Assembly (NCBI RefSeq): GCF_018333375.1
Contig: NZ_BORW01000004.1
Coordinates: forward strand, 178,177 to 242,176
Source of the DNA: Paenibacillus cookii
Lineage (GTDB): Bacteria; Bacillota; Bacilli; Paenibacillales; Paenibacillaceae
Direction of reading: 5' to 3'
Length of the DNA: 64,000 bases
The stretch's first letter is position 1, and each line of letters starts with the position of its first letter. Position numbers and translations under genes: made by a program. Shown piece after piece: positions 36,901 to 44,542 of this stretch. Under the pieces are notes generated by a model that worked only from the letters and a program-made list of their open reading frames with translations, ran no database searches and was not told where the DNA came from.

Positions 36901-38800
36901 GTTCGTTTACGCCGTAGGTGTTGCCCTGACGGTCTTTCATCAGCACCGCGTTGTTCGTCAACCACGCTTTGATTTGATCCGGCTTCAAGCCGAGGCCGTC
37001 TTTGCGGCTTTTCTCAAGCAAGAGCGCAGCGGAACCGGCTACGTGAGGCGTTGCCATACTGGTTCCCTGCAATTCCTCATACGCATTTGCATAGTCTCCG
37101 TCAAACGCCGGAATGGAAGATTTGATGCCGACGCCCGGGGCGGTGATATCCGGTTTGATGCCGTAATGCGGCAGGGAAGGGCCTCTTGAGCTTAAGTCGG
37201 CGAGCAAATCCTGCTCCTTCTTGTAATTGAAGGCAACTTGATTATCTCCCTTTTCGACGGCCGCTTTCAGCTTCAGTCCGCTGTCCTGGGAAATGGTGTA
37301 GGTTGGCACGGATTGTTTGGCGCCTTCGATCGTGGCGTTGATTTCCCCGGCCGTATTGTTATAAATGATGAGTGCTTTTGCGCCGTTTTTGGCGGCGTTT
37401 TCGGATTTTTCCGCAAACGAGATTTCGCCTCGGGAGACGAGAACCGTTTTTCCGGCGACATTCACATTTTTGTAATCATCCGCTTTGCCGAGTCCCGCGT
37501 TTACCAGCTCCAGCTTTTCATCCGTATTGTCCAGTTTGGCCGAACCGGCCGCCAGTTGGGCGAAGACCGTGCCTAAGCTGTCCGATATGAAAATAGGCGT
37601 GTTGAGCGGCGGCGTCGAAGCGCCGACCGAAATCGCCAGCTGGGCGGAAGCCGGGCTGCCTACGGTTTCGGCTTCGGGACCGTCGTTGCCGTTGGCCACG
37701 ACGACGGTGACGCCGGCTAATGCGGCATTATCCACGGCGATTGAATCCGGCGTATACGGATTGTTCTGGGAGGATCCCAGCGACAGGTTGATGACGTCCA
37801 CGCCGTCGCTGACCGCTTTTTCGATCCCCGCGATGACGTTTTCCGTGCTGCCCGAGCCGTAAGGGCCGAGAACGCGATAGGCGTACAGGTCGGAAGCTGG
37901 AGCTACCCCGCGGACCCAACCGCTGCCCGTATCGGGATGTTCCGGGTTTCCGCGGCCGGCAATGGTGCCGGATACGTGCGTACCGTGGGAGGTATCGTAA
38001 GGTTTGCCGTTTTTAACCGGTTTGCTGGGATCCGGCAGCGTCTCCATCGGATCGGCATCGTTGTCCACAAAATCGTATCCGCCTTTGTAGGCATCCTTCA
38101 AGCTGGGATGGTTGTAATCGATGCCCGTATCGATAACGGCTACTTTAATCCCCTTGCCGTCATATCCTGACTCCCACATTTCGTTTGCGCCGATGAGCGG
38201 CGCGCTTTCGTCCATGTAAGGAGTCATTTCCGGCTTCTCTTCGATCGGGAGCGCATGGACTTCCTCGTTCGGGAACACCGCCTTGACTCCGGGCAGCGTC
38301 AACAGCTGGTCGACCTGATTGGCCGGCAGGGTGACGGCGTAACCGTTGAATACTTTCGAATATTCCTTGGTGAATTGGGCGGAAGTTTTGGCAAGCGCCG
38401 CGGATTTGAACTTCAGGTGCTCCTGGTTCAGTTGTGCCTGATAGCTGTCGATCGAGGAGCGTGCATGGGTCGACGGTTTGACTTCGTATACTTTCAGCGG
38501 ATCGTTCTGCAGCTGAACGATGACCGAAATGGGATCGCTGCTGTCCGATTCCTCCACCAAATTAACAGGCTGCTTCGATGCAGAAAATGCACGAAGATCC
38601 GGCGCTTTCTGCTTTAACAAGTCCTTTGCCGATTGCCCTTGCTTCAGCAGGGAGTCGAGACTGATTCGGGTTTGTTCCGGAAGCTTTAACCGATCCGGCG
38701 ATGCGAAGACCGCGCTGGGCGAGGTGATTCCTACCGCAAGCACGGTGCTCAGCGCAAGCATGGAATAGCTGCGAACTTTAGACGGCTTTTTTCTGCTCAA
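33983..38800 (-). CDS. Large cell-wall subtilisin-like serine protease (Vpr-type, PA, cohesin-like and SLH modules)
   Basis: A 1605-residue secreted protease. Order: signal peptide (1-~34), I9-type propeptide (about 90-185), S8 catalytic domain with Asp224 (AVIDTG), His272 (SHGTHVSG), oxyanion Asn372 and Ser581 (GTSMATPH). A PA domain is inserted in the catalytic domain (about 430-505: LVSRGEISFAEKSENAAKNG). Fn3-like beta domains (655-1000), a cohesin-like domain (about 1018-1145: VDVTYDAKLKLNQVTPG), a Pro/Asp/Gly linker (1150-1255), a further beta domain and C-terminal SLH repeats (about 1453-1605: VTQAEFLSLLDRLL, LTRAEAGIILYRIL) complete it. The start is TTG with AAGGAGG at 7 nt. It is likely S-layer/wall-anchored. 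Two cysteines (about 720, 1214) are unusual. Confidence 0.9.
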   Translation of the reverse strand: MSRKKPSKVRSYSMLALSTVLAVGITSPSAVFASPDRLKLPEQTRISLDSLLKQGQSAKDLLKQKAPDLRAFSASKQPVNLVEESDSSDPISVIVQLQNDPLKVYEVKPSTHARSSIDSYQAQLNQEHLKFKSAALAKTSAQFTKEYSKVFNGYAVTLPANQVDQLLTLPGVKAVFPNEEVHALPIEEKPEMTPYMDESAPLIGANEMWESGYDGKGIKVAVIDTGIDYNHPSLKDAYKGGYDFVDNDADPMETLPDPSKPVKNGKPYDTSHGTHVSGTIAGRGNPEHPDTGSGWVRGVAPASDLYAYRVLGPYGSGSTENVIAGIEKAVSDGVDVINLSLGSSQNNPYTPDSIAVDNAALAGVTVVVANGNDGPEAETVGSPASAQLAISVGASTPPLNTPIFISDSLGTVFAQLAAGSAKLDNTDEKLELVNAGLGKADDYKNVNVAGKTVLVSRGEISFAEKSENAAKNGAKALIIYNNTAGEINATIEGAKQSVPTYTISQDSGLKLKAAVEKGDNQVAFNYKKEQDLLADLSSRGPSLPHYGIKPDITAPGVGIKSSIPAFDGDYANAYEELQGTSMATPHVAGSAALLLEKSRKDGLGLKPDQIKAWLTNNAVLMKDRQGNTYGVNEQGAGRVDLKNTADAQAIVKVEEPLPVPLQDETHHTSYSGSLSFGLLKAGSTVTRKLSIDNIAGSNQHYAVYVDWASNSGLQLIPELCDIHLKANESSYDLPVTLTIPEGTPEGIYQGHIQFTQMKTGHQLHVPFSVYVGETFEQPAMTSVEVDPIYLSTAEGGNGMATVYYSLNEKVEDYGFYVFGATANDDNLSLLGLIYSEDFPNKLDPFYYSFDWDGTIIGLDGKETKLNKDANPDGVYALVPVVIKAGEEEPILLEDSLKAFLLDNTAPTAVLPEKVTVNAEKPNEGILQGSIEDDLLLQYLGTAQEYVHVKAVVDTANNQEFAGTIDADDNFTVKFPLTQGPNKIQLFVYDDAGNGSAVPAKTYEYALQDGSTAVGLATVQESVYTNEPFDVNVHFDGAEDVQRMTVDVTYDAKLKLNQVTPGAKDIQVESQQNVAAASHPDGKKTVTFGFELDQPAKTGTLAHFTFTPSEPGMFSLDLSNVKLWSAEQKEIAASALTGIQVKVTDRNVADDSQSPDQNNPVTEPDKGSEQPGGNPSAEPSMDNQTSGSLQVTREKFQSASSVETSEKPVPNRMPCSKPNPNPGSPDPDPNPGSGNGGGAWSGGGAASPTPSAPSGTKLAAGVLTEKGTGEQKTAELNVDASYLTGQLNKSDSKNATVDLSDASFDSYHPFNLKIGSTLTEQLLKSGKPLIIKGKGFEIHVPAGTLKSFVTKDGLAVSFSFSGTAAGTIQAPAGGSAGFVSGALTINDPATALASPVSITLALDAGKVKNRGKVGIFAKNKDGVWTYAASGNNQTGFVTFQTSKLGAFSAVEALKTFNDIVHHWAKNEIEVIASHYLANGKDATDTYKPNDPVTQAEFLSLLDRLLGTGKTWSDRAAETGSSHPLSREELATLLAQALGAGSTGGGSDLAFKDGDDIRDSAKGAVSYAVEKGYLKGNPNGTFNPKGKLTRAEAGIILYRILQELQSK

Positions 38801-38877
38801 TTCATATCCTCCTTAGAATCGATAATGAAATGCTGCGAATGCGGCCCTCCTTTGCTCCTTGCGATAATTGAACACTA

Positions 38878-38899
38878 GTAAAATACATTTACATTTTAC
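38878..38899 (-). promoter_or_regulatory. AT-rich inverted/direct repeat upstream of the subtilase
   Basis: GTAAAAT (38878-38884) and ATTTTAC (38893-38899) form an inverted repeat, and TTTACA/ATTTAC units recur to about 38912. It lies 80-110 bp upstream of the protease start and is a candidate regulator site. The remainder of the 430-bp gap to 39232 has no supported gene apart from the operator at 39200-39219. Confidence 0.4.
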
Positions 38900-39199
38900 A
38901 ATTTTTACATTTCTCTGGTATGAGACCGAAGAGGGACAGCCTTTTGAATCAGGCATGGCGAACGCCGTCGTTTTCAAGGTGTCGAAATCGGTTGCCTAAC
39001 TTCATCTGCGGGGATGAAAGCTCCGAATCGTCCGTTGTTTCGTTTTTTCATCTTTACTTGTCGCTCGGGATAGGTTTTAGGACATGGGGGAGGGCGAAAA
39101 CGATCCTGCAAAAATCGGCCGGATTCTCCAGAGATCGTTTCTCTGAACTTTTGCGGCCTGCCTGAATATTTGCGGACAAAGCGCAATAAAGATGAATTA

Positions 39200-39219
39200 C
39201 GGAATCGCTTTCAAAGCGA
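39200..39219 (+). promoter_or_regulatory. LacI/CcpA-type operator before the sugar ABC genes
   Basis: TCGCTTTCAAAGCGA (39205-39219) is a perfect 15-bp palindrome typical of LacI-family operators. It overlaps CGGAATCGCTTTCA (39200-39213), which on the opposite strand (TGAAAGCGATTCCG) matches the cre consensus at 12 of 14 positions. It is about 14 bp upstream of the ATG of the binding-protein gene. Confidence 0.6.
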
Positions 39220-39232
39220 ACGAAGGAGGGAT

Positions 39233-40657
39233 ATGAAGATGCTCGCAAAAAGAAAATGGGCGCTGATGTCGTCGGCCTTGCTGCTTGCGGTGACGATGGG
39301 CTGCTCAAACTCGGGTTCAAGCTCGGCCCCTCAAGCACAAGGGAATGATCCCGCGCCATCCCAGGGCGGCGGGGATAAAGCTGCGACCGAAAAGAAAACG
39401 ATTACGATCACTTACCGCGACGACGGCACCGGGGAAAAAGGAACGTTATACAAATGGATCAAAGAGGTGTCCGCGTCCTATCCGAATAAAAACGTCGAAA
39501 TCAAGCCGACGCCGATTCAGGCTTCGGAAGGGGATTACTTTGCCAAAATCGCGCTGGCGCTCAAATCGAAAGACACCGCGCCGGACATCGTGACCGAAGA
39601 TACGTTCATGCTGAATTCGGATGCCAGCGCCGGCTTCCTGGAACCGCTGGACGACAGGCTGAAAGGTTGGGAGGATTGGAGCAACGGCTCGTTCATCGAA
39701 GCCATGAAAAAAGGCGTGACCGCCAGCGACGGCAAAGTATACGGCGTGCCGTACAATACGGACTCGAGGGGGCTTTGGTACAACAAAGAGATTTTCAAGA
39801 AGGCAGGCCTTCCCGAAGACTGGAAGCCGAAATCGTGGGATGAGGTGCTCGCCGCGGCCAGAACGATCAAGGAAAAAGCAGGCAGCGACGTCGTTCCGAT
39901 CTGGATGAACCTTGGCAAGGCAACGGGGGAAGCCACCTCGATGCAGACCTACGAAATGCTGCTGTACGGAACGGGCGAACGCCTCTACGATGACGCCAGC
40001 AAAAAATGGATCGTCAAAAGCCAAGGCATCAACGATGCGCTTGCTTTTATCGAGACGATCGCGAAGGAAAAGCTGGGCCCGCCGCTCTCCAAAGTGTTGA
40101 ACGGGCAGGCCGGCAATACGGCCACGCGCGAATATCTCCCCAAAGGAAAGCTGGCGATTTCGCTCGACGGTTCCTGGATTACGGGCAATTACCTGGAAGG
40201 CGGGGCTTCCCCGTGGCCCGAGTATAAAGACGTGCTCGGTTTTGCCCCGATGCCGACCAGCAAAGGCCAGGCGCCGGGAACGATCACGCTGGCGGGCGGC
40301 TGGGCGCTCTCCATTCCGAGCAACGCGAAGAACAAAGACGAGGCGTGGGATTTTATCAAATTCGCTTTGAATAAGGAAAACACGCAAAAGCTTGTCATGT
40401 CGTCCGGCAACATCACGGTGCGCGCCGATGTCGCCAAAGATCCGGAGTACACCCAAATGCCGTTTAACGAAATCGCGACCGAATATTTGAAAAACGCCGA
40501 ATTCCGGCCGGCCCAGGACAAATATCCCGAAGTGTCGACGCAAATCCAAACGATGGTCGAATCGGTCGCCACGGGCACATCCGCGGCCGATGCCGCCAAC
40601 AAGTACGCGCAGGACGTCACCCGCATCGTCGGGCAGGAGCATGCAATAGAAAAATAA
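39233..40657 (+). CDS. Sugar ABC transporter substrate-binding lipoprotein (family 1)
   Basis: A 474-residue extracellular solute-binding protein. The start ATG 39233 follows GAAGGAGGG; the frame extends upstream into the operator and is rejected. Lipobox VTMGCSN near residue 24, then a Gln/Ser/Gly spacer and the family 1 fold (VYGVPYNTDSRGLWYNKEIFKKAG; SLDGSWITGNYLEGG; TLAGGWALSIP). It should bind an oligosaccharide; no glycosidase neighbour indicates which. It starts the three-gene importer. Confidence 0.9.
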   Translation: MKMLAKRKWALMSSALLLAVTMGCSNSGSSSAPQAQGNDPAPSQGGGDKAATEKKTITITYRDDGTGEKGTLYKWIKEVSASYPNKNVEIKPTPIQASEGDYFAKIALALKSKDTAPDIVTEDTFMLNSDASAGFLEPLDDRLKGWEDWSNGSFIEAMKKGVTASDGKVYGVPYNTDSRGLWYNKEIFKKAGLPEDWKPKSWDEVLAAARTIKEKAGSDVVPIWMNLGKATGEATSMQTYEMLLYGTGERLYDDASKKWIVKSQGINDALAFIETIAKEKLGPPLSKVLNGQAGNTATREYLPKGKLAISLDGSWITGNYLEGGASPWPEYKDVLGFAPMPTSKGQAPGTITLAGGWALSIPSNAKNKDEAWDFIKFALNKENTQKLVMSSGNITVRADVAKDPEYTQMPFNEIATEYLKNAEFRPAQDKYPEVSTQIQTMVESVATGTSAADAANKYAQDVTRIVGQEHAIEK

Positions 40658-40747
40658 CCGGCACCGCATGCCTGCGCTGAACCGTCATCCGGTGCGAAGC
40701 GCGGGCATGCGGTGTTCGCATTCATGCGAGAAAGGAGAGGCTTCAAC

Positions 40748-41638
40748 ATGGGAGGGATTTCGGCATCATCCCCGCAGCTTCAACGAAGAAATTGGACTTG
40801 GCTCTATTTCCTGCTGCCGTCCATCGTCATCATGCTGCTTTTTTTTATCTATCCGATCCTGCTGACGTTTTTTTATTCCTTTACGAATTTGGCATTGACC
40901 GGTGAAGCGGCCAAAGAGCTGAAATTTGTCGGCTTGGACAATTATACCCGGATGTTTCAAGACCCGACGGTCCGGATCAGCATATGGAACACGCTTGTCT
41001 TTTTGATCGGATCGGCCGTGATCGGCCAGCAGGTGCTCGGTTTTCTGATCGCCCTGCTAATGAAGCATAAAAACAAGACGTTCCGGCGCGTCATCGGCAC
41101 CGTCGTATTGGCCGGATGGGTCACGCCCGAGATCGTGTGCGCCTTATGCTTGTACAGCTTTTTTGGGGACGAAGGCACGCTGAACGCGATCATTTCGTTT
41201 TTTGGCATCTCTCCGGTCACCTGGCTGTTTACCGTTCCGATGCTGACCGTCATCCTTGCGAACATATGGCACGGTACCGCTTTTTCCATGCTCGTTTTTC
41301 AGGCGGCGCTGGATGACGTGCCAAGCGAAATCGAAGAGGCCGCCGTCGTGGACGGCGCGTCCAAGCTGCAAATCTTGCTGCGCATCACCATCCCTTACAT
41401 CCGGGAAACGATCACGACCAACGCGATGCTCGTCACGCTGCAAACGCTGGGCGTGTTCGGTCTCATCTATGCCATGACGGGCGGCGGTCCGGGCACCAAA
41501 ACGACGACGCTCCCGATTTTTATGTACAACCAGGCTTTCGTGAACTACCAGCTCGGTTACGGCACGGCCATTTCGCTTCTTCTGCTGCTGCTCGGCATCG
41601 TGCTCAGCTTGTTTTATATCCGTTCGTTCAAAAAGTAA
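40748..41638 (+). CDS. Sugar ABC transporter permease (MalF/LacF type)
   Basis: A 296-residue permease with about six hydrophobic segments and the EAA loop EEAAVVDGASKLQILLRITIP. ATG 40748 follows AAAGGAGAGG. It pairs with the MalG-type permease 12 nt downstream. Confidence 0.9.
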   Translation: MGGISASSPQLQRRNWTWLYFLLPSIVIMLLFFIYPILLTFFYSFTNLALTGEAAKELKFVGLDNYTRMFQDPTVRISIWNTLVFLIGSAVIGQQVLGFLIALLMKHKNKTFRRVIGTVVLAGWVTPEIVCALCLYSFFGDEGTLNAIISFFGISPVTWLFTVPMLTVILANIWHGTAFSMLVFQAALDDVPSEIEEAAVVDGASKLQILLRITIPYIRETITTNAMLVTLQTLGVFGLIYAMTGGGPGTKTTTLPIFMYNQAFVNYQLGYGTAISLLLLLLGIVLSLFYIRSFKK

Positions 41639-41650
41639 AGGAGATTTCGT

Positions 41651-42484
41651 ATGAACGCCAAACAGCGCAAACTTATCTATCGAATCCTTCCTTATGTCGT
41701 CTTGTCGCTCATCGGGATTTGTTTTCTGCTGCCGCTATTGTGGGTGCTCGTGGCTTCCGTCGATCCGAATGCGATGCAATCGCTCAAAATGCCCAAGCAG
41801 GTAACCCCGGGGAACTACGTGGATGTGCTGACGAGCCGCGAAAACCAGCGGGCGTTTGCCATCGGCCTGTTGATGTCGCTCGGGCAAGCAGTGATCGTCG
41901 TTCTTCTGGCGCTGCTGGCGGCCTATCCGTTATCCCGCTATCAGTTGAAGTTCAAAAAACCGTTCATGCTGACCATTCTGTTTATGACCTCGCTGCCGAT
42001 CACCGCGGTGATGGTCCCCGTGTATCAGTTGTTTTTGACTTTAAAGCTGTACGACAACGTCGTCGGCGTCGTGCTTTTTTACGTTGCTTCGTCCATGCCT
42101 TACGGCATTTGGATGATCAAAAACTTTATGGACTCCGTTCCCGAAGATTTGGAGGAGGCGGCATGGGTGGACGGCGCTTCGGTGTTTACGGGCATCCGGA
42201 AAATCGTGGCGCCCCTGATGGTGCCGGGGATTTGCACGGTGGCGATTTTTACGTTCTCCGGCAGCTGGGGCAACTTTTTTGTCCCTTACATTTTGCTGCA
42301 AAGCCCGGAAAATTTCCCTGCTTCCTTGAAGTTATACCAGTTTTTCGGCCAATACGGGATGGTGGACTACGGCAGGCTGGCGGCATTTTCGGTGCTTTAC
42401 GCGATTCCGTCCATCGTGCTGTACATTCTTTCGCAGCGGTTTATGTCCAAAGGATTCAGCATGCAGGGGGGAACGAAGGGATAG
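41651..42484 (+). CDS. Sugar ABC transporter permease (MalG/LacG type)
   Basis: A 277-residue permease with six hydrophobic segments and EAA loop EEAAWVDGASVFTGIRKIVAPL. RBS AAAGGAGATTT. No ATPase gene follows, so the complex is expected to use a shared MsmX-type ATPase encoded elsewhere. Confidence 0.9.
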   Translation: MNAKQRKLIYRILPYVVLSLIGICFLLPLLWVLVASVDPNAMQSLKMPKQVTPGNYVDVLTSRENQRAFAIGLLMSLGQAVIVVLLALLAAYPLSRYQLKFKKPFMLTILFMTSLPITAVMVPVYQLFLTLKLYDNVVGVVLFYVASSMPYGIWMIKNFMDSVPEDLEEAAWVDGASVFTGIRKIVAPLMVPGICTVAIFTFSGSWGNFFVPYILLQSPENFPASLKLYQFFGQYGMVDYGRLAAFSVLYAIPSIVLYILSQRFMSKGFSMQGGTKG

Positions 42485-42537
42485 GGAGTTTTCGTTTCAA
42501 CGGTGTGGCTGACGGGGTAGCCCTGCAGGAAAAACCT

Positions 42538-42592
42538 AAAAAAAGCGAAGGAACGCCAGGCGATCCGCCCGTTGAATTCCTTCGCTTTTTTT
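42538..42592. terminator. Bidirectional terminator after the sugar ABC genes
   Basis: AAAAAAAGCGAAGGAA pairs perfectly with TTCCTTCGCTTTTTTT around a 23-nt loop. Confidence 0.85.
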
Positions 42593-42593
42593 A

Positions 42594-43136
42594 TCACGGC
42601 TGCAGCTCTTGAACCATGCTCTCCAGCTTTCGTATCGTCTTCCAATTCCTCACCGTGCCGGGGGTGCCCAACTTGCCCAAACTGTCCGCCAGCTTGGATT
42701 CGTTGAATTTGTTGCGGACGAACATGTAGAGTTCGGTGCCGATGATCGTATATTCGTCGATGCCGCGATCCACCGCCGCCAGCTTTTCCATGCCTTCAGC
42801 CGAGGGAAGGCCTGAAAGCATCGATACATGGAGCGTTTCTCCTTCCTGCAGCGAGGCGTCGTCATAAGGACAATTTTTTATCATCGCTTCAAACTCTTCC
42901 TTGCTGCGGATGATCACTTGAACGTTAAGGCCGAACGCGGCGTTGATTTCCCTTTCGATCAGCTCCCGCAAAGACGTTCCGTCCAGACCGGAGGCCAACA
43001 CGACGTTTCCGCTTTGGATATAAGTCCGTACCTGCCGGCAGCCCGCTTTTTCGAGAACCTCCCGAAGCTCGGCCATCTTGATTTTGTTATGTCCGCCGAC
43101 GTTGATGCCCCGGAGCAAAACGACATAAATGGTCAT
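42594..43136 (-). CDS. DUF1697 domain protein
   Basis: A 180-residue protein beginning MTIYVVLLRGINVGGHNKIK, the DUF1697 signature, with VRTYIQSGNVVLAS. Biochemical role unknown. The ATG 43136 matches the family start; TTG 43145 has a better-placed GGGAGATG site and would add three residues. It shares the terminator with the sugar ABC operon. Confidence 0.85.
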   Translation of the reverse strand: MTIYVVLLRGINVGGHNKIKMAELREVLEKAGCRQVRTYIQSGNVVLASGLDGTSLRELIEREINAAFGLNVQVIIRSKEEFEAMIKNCPYDDASLQEGETLHVSMLSGLPSAEGMEKLAAVDRGIDEYTIIGTELYMFVRNKFNESKLADSLGKLGTPGTVRNWKTIRKLESMVQELQP

Positions 43137-43326
43137 ATTGGGCAATTCATCTCCCGTCAAAAATAGGTTTATGAAATGGTTTGAATGGTACAATCTGTAT
43201 GTATGGATTTTACAGAATCTTTATTAACGTTGCAATAAAAATAGCTTTGGCGGAGATCCCGTCCATGGCATCGCTGCCCCGGAGAAGGAATGTCGGTGGA
43301 AATCATGAAGACAATTAAAATATACC

Positions 43327-43356
43327 TTTACAGGAATATTCCTTTTGTGGCATACT
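43327..43356 (+). promoter_or_regulatory. Promoter with a palindrome in the spacer (alpha/beta hydrolase gene)
   Basis: TTTACA (43327-43332), 18 bp, CATACT (43351-43356). The perfect palindrome AGGAATATTCCT (43332-43343) covers much of the spacer, the place where a MerR-like activator or a repressor would bind. The gap 43137-43437 holds no other supported feature. Confidence 0.4.
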
Positions 43357-43437
43357 TGTGTTATAGGAGCTAAAGAAACCGGCATCCAAAACTCCAACGA
43401 ATGGCGCCAGCAGCTCCAATACATGCTGAGGAGAGAT

Positions 43438-44241
43438 ATGATGAATAAGGTCATTTCAAAAGACGGTACGGAAATCGCATTCGAGCAATCGGGAAGAGGG
43501 GACGCGGTGATTATCGTCCCAGGTGCGCTGGGGACGCGTTCACACCCGCAATGGATTCAGCTGGCAGGACTGCTGTCTGAACATTTTACCGTGATAAACT
43601 ACGATCGGAGGGGGCGCGGAGATAGCGGGGATACGCTTCCTTATACGGTGCAGCGGGAAATCGAAGATATCGAGGCGTTGATTGATTCAGCAGGCGGGTC
43701 CGCATACGTTTACGGAATTTCTTCGGGAGCGATCCTGGCGTTGGAGGCAGCCGACCGCCTTGCGGGCAAAGTGCGGAAACTGGCTTTGTATGAGCCTCCG
43801 CTTATTTTGGATGACAGCCGTCCACCGCTGCCGGAAGATTATGTCGAGCAAATCCAGGCTGCCATCGACGCGGGGAACCGGGGAAAAGCCGTTGAGGTAT
43901 TTATGACGCAAGCGCTGCTCATTCCCGAAGAATACCTGGCTCCGATGAAAGCAGACCCGATGTGGCAGGAGATGGAGGAAACGGCGCATACATTGGCCTA
44001 TGACGGCATGATCTCCCGGGAAGTCATGGCGGGCAAACCTTTGCCGGCCGGTAAATGGTCTTCCATAACCGCTGCCACGCTGGCGATCCATGGCGACCAA
44101 AGCGAACCGATGTTTCGCGATGCGGCACAAGCTGTTGCGGATCGCGTCAAACATGCCGAATATATGGCTTTGACAGGTCAAGGACACGATGTATCCCCTG
44201 ATGCGATTGCCCCCGTGTTGGCGGATTTTTTCAAAGCGTAG
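43438..44241 (+). CDS. Alpha/beta hydrolase
   Basis: A 267-residue hydrolase. The oxyanion-hole region VIIVPGALGT, nucleophile elbow YGISSGA (Ser near residue 97), an Asp in AIHGDQS and the His in GQGHDVSP make a complete triad. ATG 43438 lies after GAGGAGAGAT. Family members of this length include esterases and peroxidase-like hydrolases; substrate unknown. It directly precedes the vat-vgb promoter, whose -35 starts at its stop codon, but there is no proof of a link. Confidence 0.85.
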   Translation: MMNKVISKDGTEIAFEQSGRGDAVIIVPGALGTRSHPQWIQLAGLLSEHFTVINYDRRGRGDSGDTLPYTVQREIEDIEALIDSAGGSAYVYGISSGAILALEAADRLAGKVRKLALYEPPLILDDSRPPLPEDYVEQIQAAIDAGNRGKAVEVFMTQALLIPEEYLAPMKADPMWQEMEETAHTLAYDGMISREVMAGKPLPAGKWSSITAATLAIHGDQSEPMFRDAAQAVADRVKHAEYMALTGQGHDVSPDAIAPVLADFFKA

Positions 44242-44270
44242 TTGATTGCTTTTCAAGCGTGTGATATGGT
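44242..44270 (+). promoter_or_regulatory. Promoter of the vat-vgb leader
   Basis: TTGATT (44242-44247), 17 bp, TATGGT (44265-44270), with an upstream TGTGA. Transcription would start near 44277, giving a leader of about 265 nt before vat. Confidence 0.55.
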
Positions 44271-44307
44271 TAATCCAACCAGTATTGAAAGGGTGAACTC
44301 AAGGCCA

Positions 44308-44319
44308 ATGATCTACTAA
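44308..44319 (+). CDS. Three-codon leader micro-ORF (Met-Ile-Tyr-stop)
   Basis: ATG ATC TAC TAA. GGGTGA (44291-44296) lies 11 nt upstream and AAGG (44301-44304) 3 nt upstream. A GTG at 44293 in the same frame would give an eight-residue version. The stop codon falls inside the 5' arm of the following hairpin (44315-44328), so a ribosome paused on this micro-ORF would block that hairpin. Short leader ORFs of this kind precede drug-inducible genes such as B. subtilis vmlR and Listeria lmo0919. Confidence 0.6.
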   Translation: MIY

Positions 44320-44456
44320 TCCTATTCCAGCGAAAAATCGAGATCGACGATCATTTTTCCGGATAGGATTAGTGCGGGCTTTTATAGATATGGACGTGCA
44401 GCGAGACGTTCCCTTCGAGGGAGCGAACCGCGGCTTGCGTCTGCCTGCCCCTGTCC
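44315..44456 (+). promoter_or_regulatory. Transcription attenuator: anti-antiterminator and antiterminator pairings
   Basis: Hairpin 1: ACTAATCCTATTCC (44315-44328) pairs with GGATAGGATTAGT (44361-44373), one bulged T. Alternative: GGATAGG (44361-44367) plus GCGGGC (44374-44379) can pair with CCTGTCC (44450-44456) plus GCCTGC (44443-44448), one G-U in each helix. The second set uses the 5' arm of the terminator, so hairpin 1 and the antiterminator exclude each other. A small TCCCT-tcg-AGGGA hairpin at 44410-44422 lies between. Confidence 0.65.
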
Positions 44457-44482
44457 GGATGTCCGGAACAGGGGCTTTTTTT
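44447..44482 (+). terminator. Regulated intrinsic terminator in the vat leader
   Basis: GCCCCTGTCCGGA (44447-44459) pairs with TCCGGAACAGGGGC (44462-44475), one bulge, followed by seven T. It lies 60 nt upstream of vat within the same transcript. Confidence 0.85.
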
Positions 44483-44542
44483 ATGATTGGTTGTCCCTGG
44501 GTCGGGCGGTTTTAATCTATTACGACGGAGGATGATAGTTCA

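Noticed and set aside
41719..42612. 297-codon plus-strand frame overlapping the second sugar permease
   Set aside because: Out-of-frame shadow; Arg/Gly-rich with no membrane segments or RBS.
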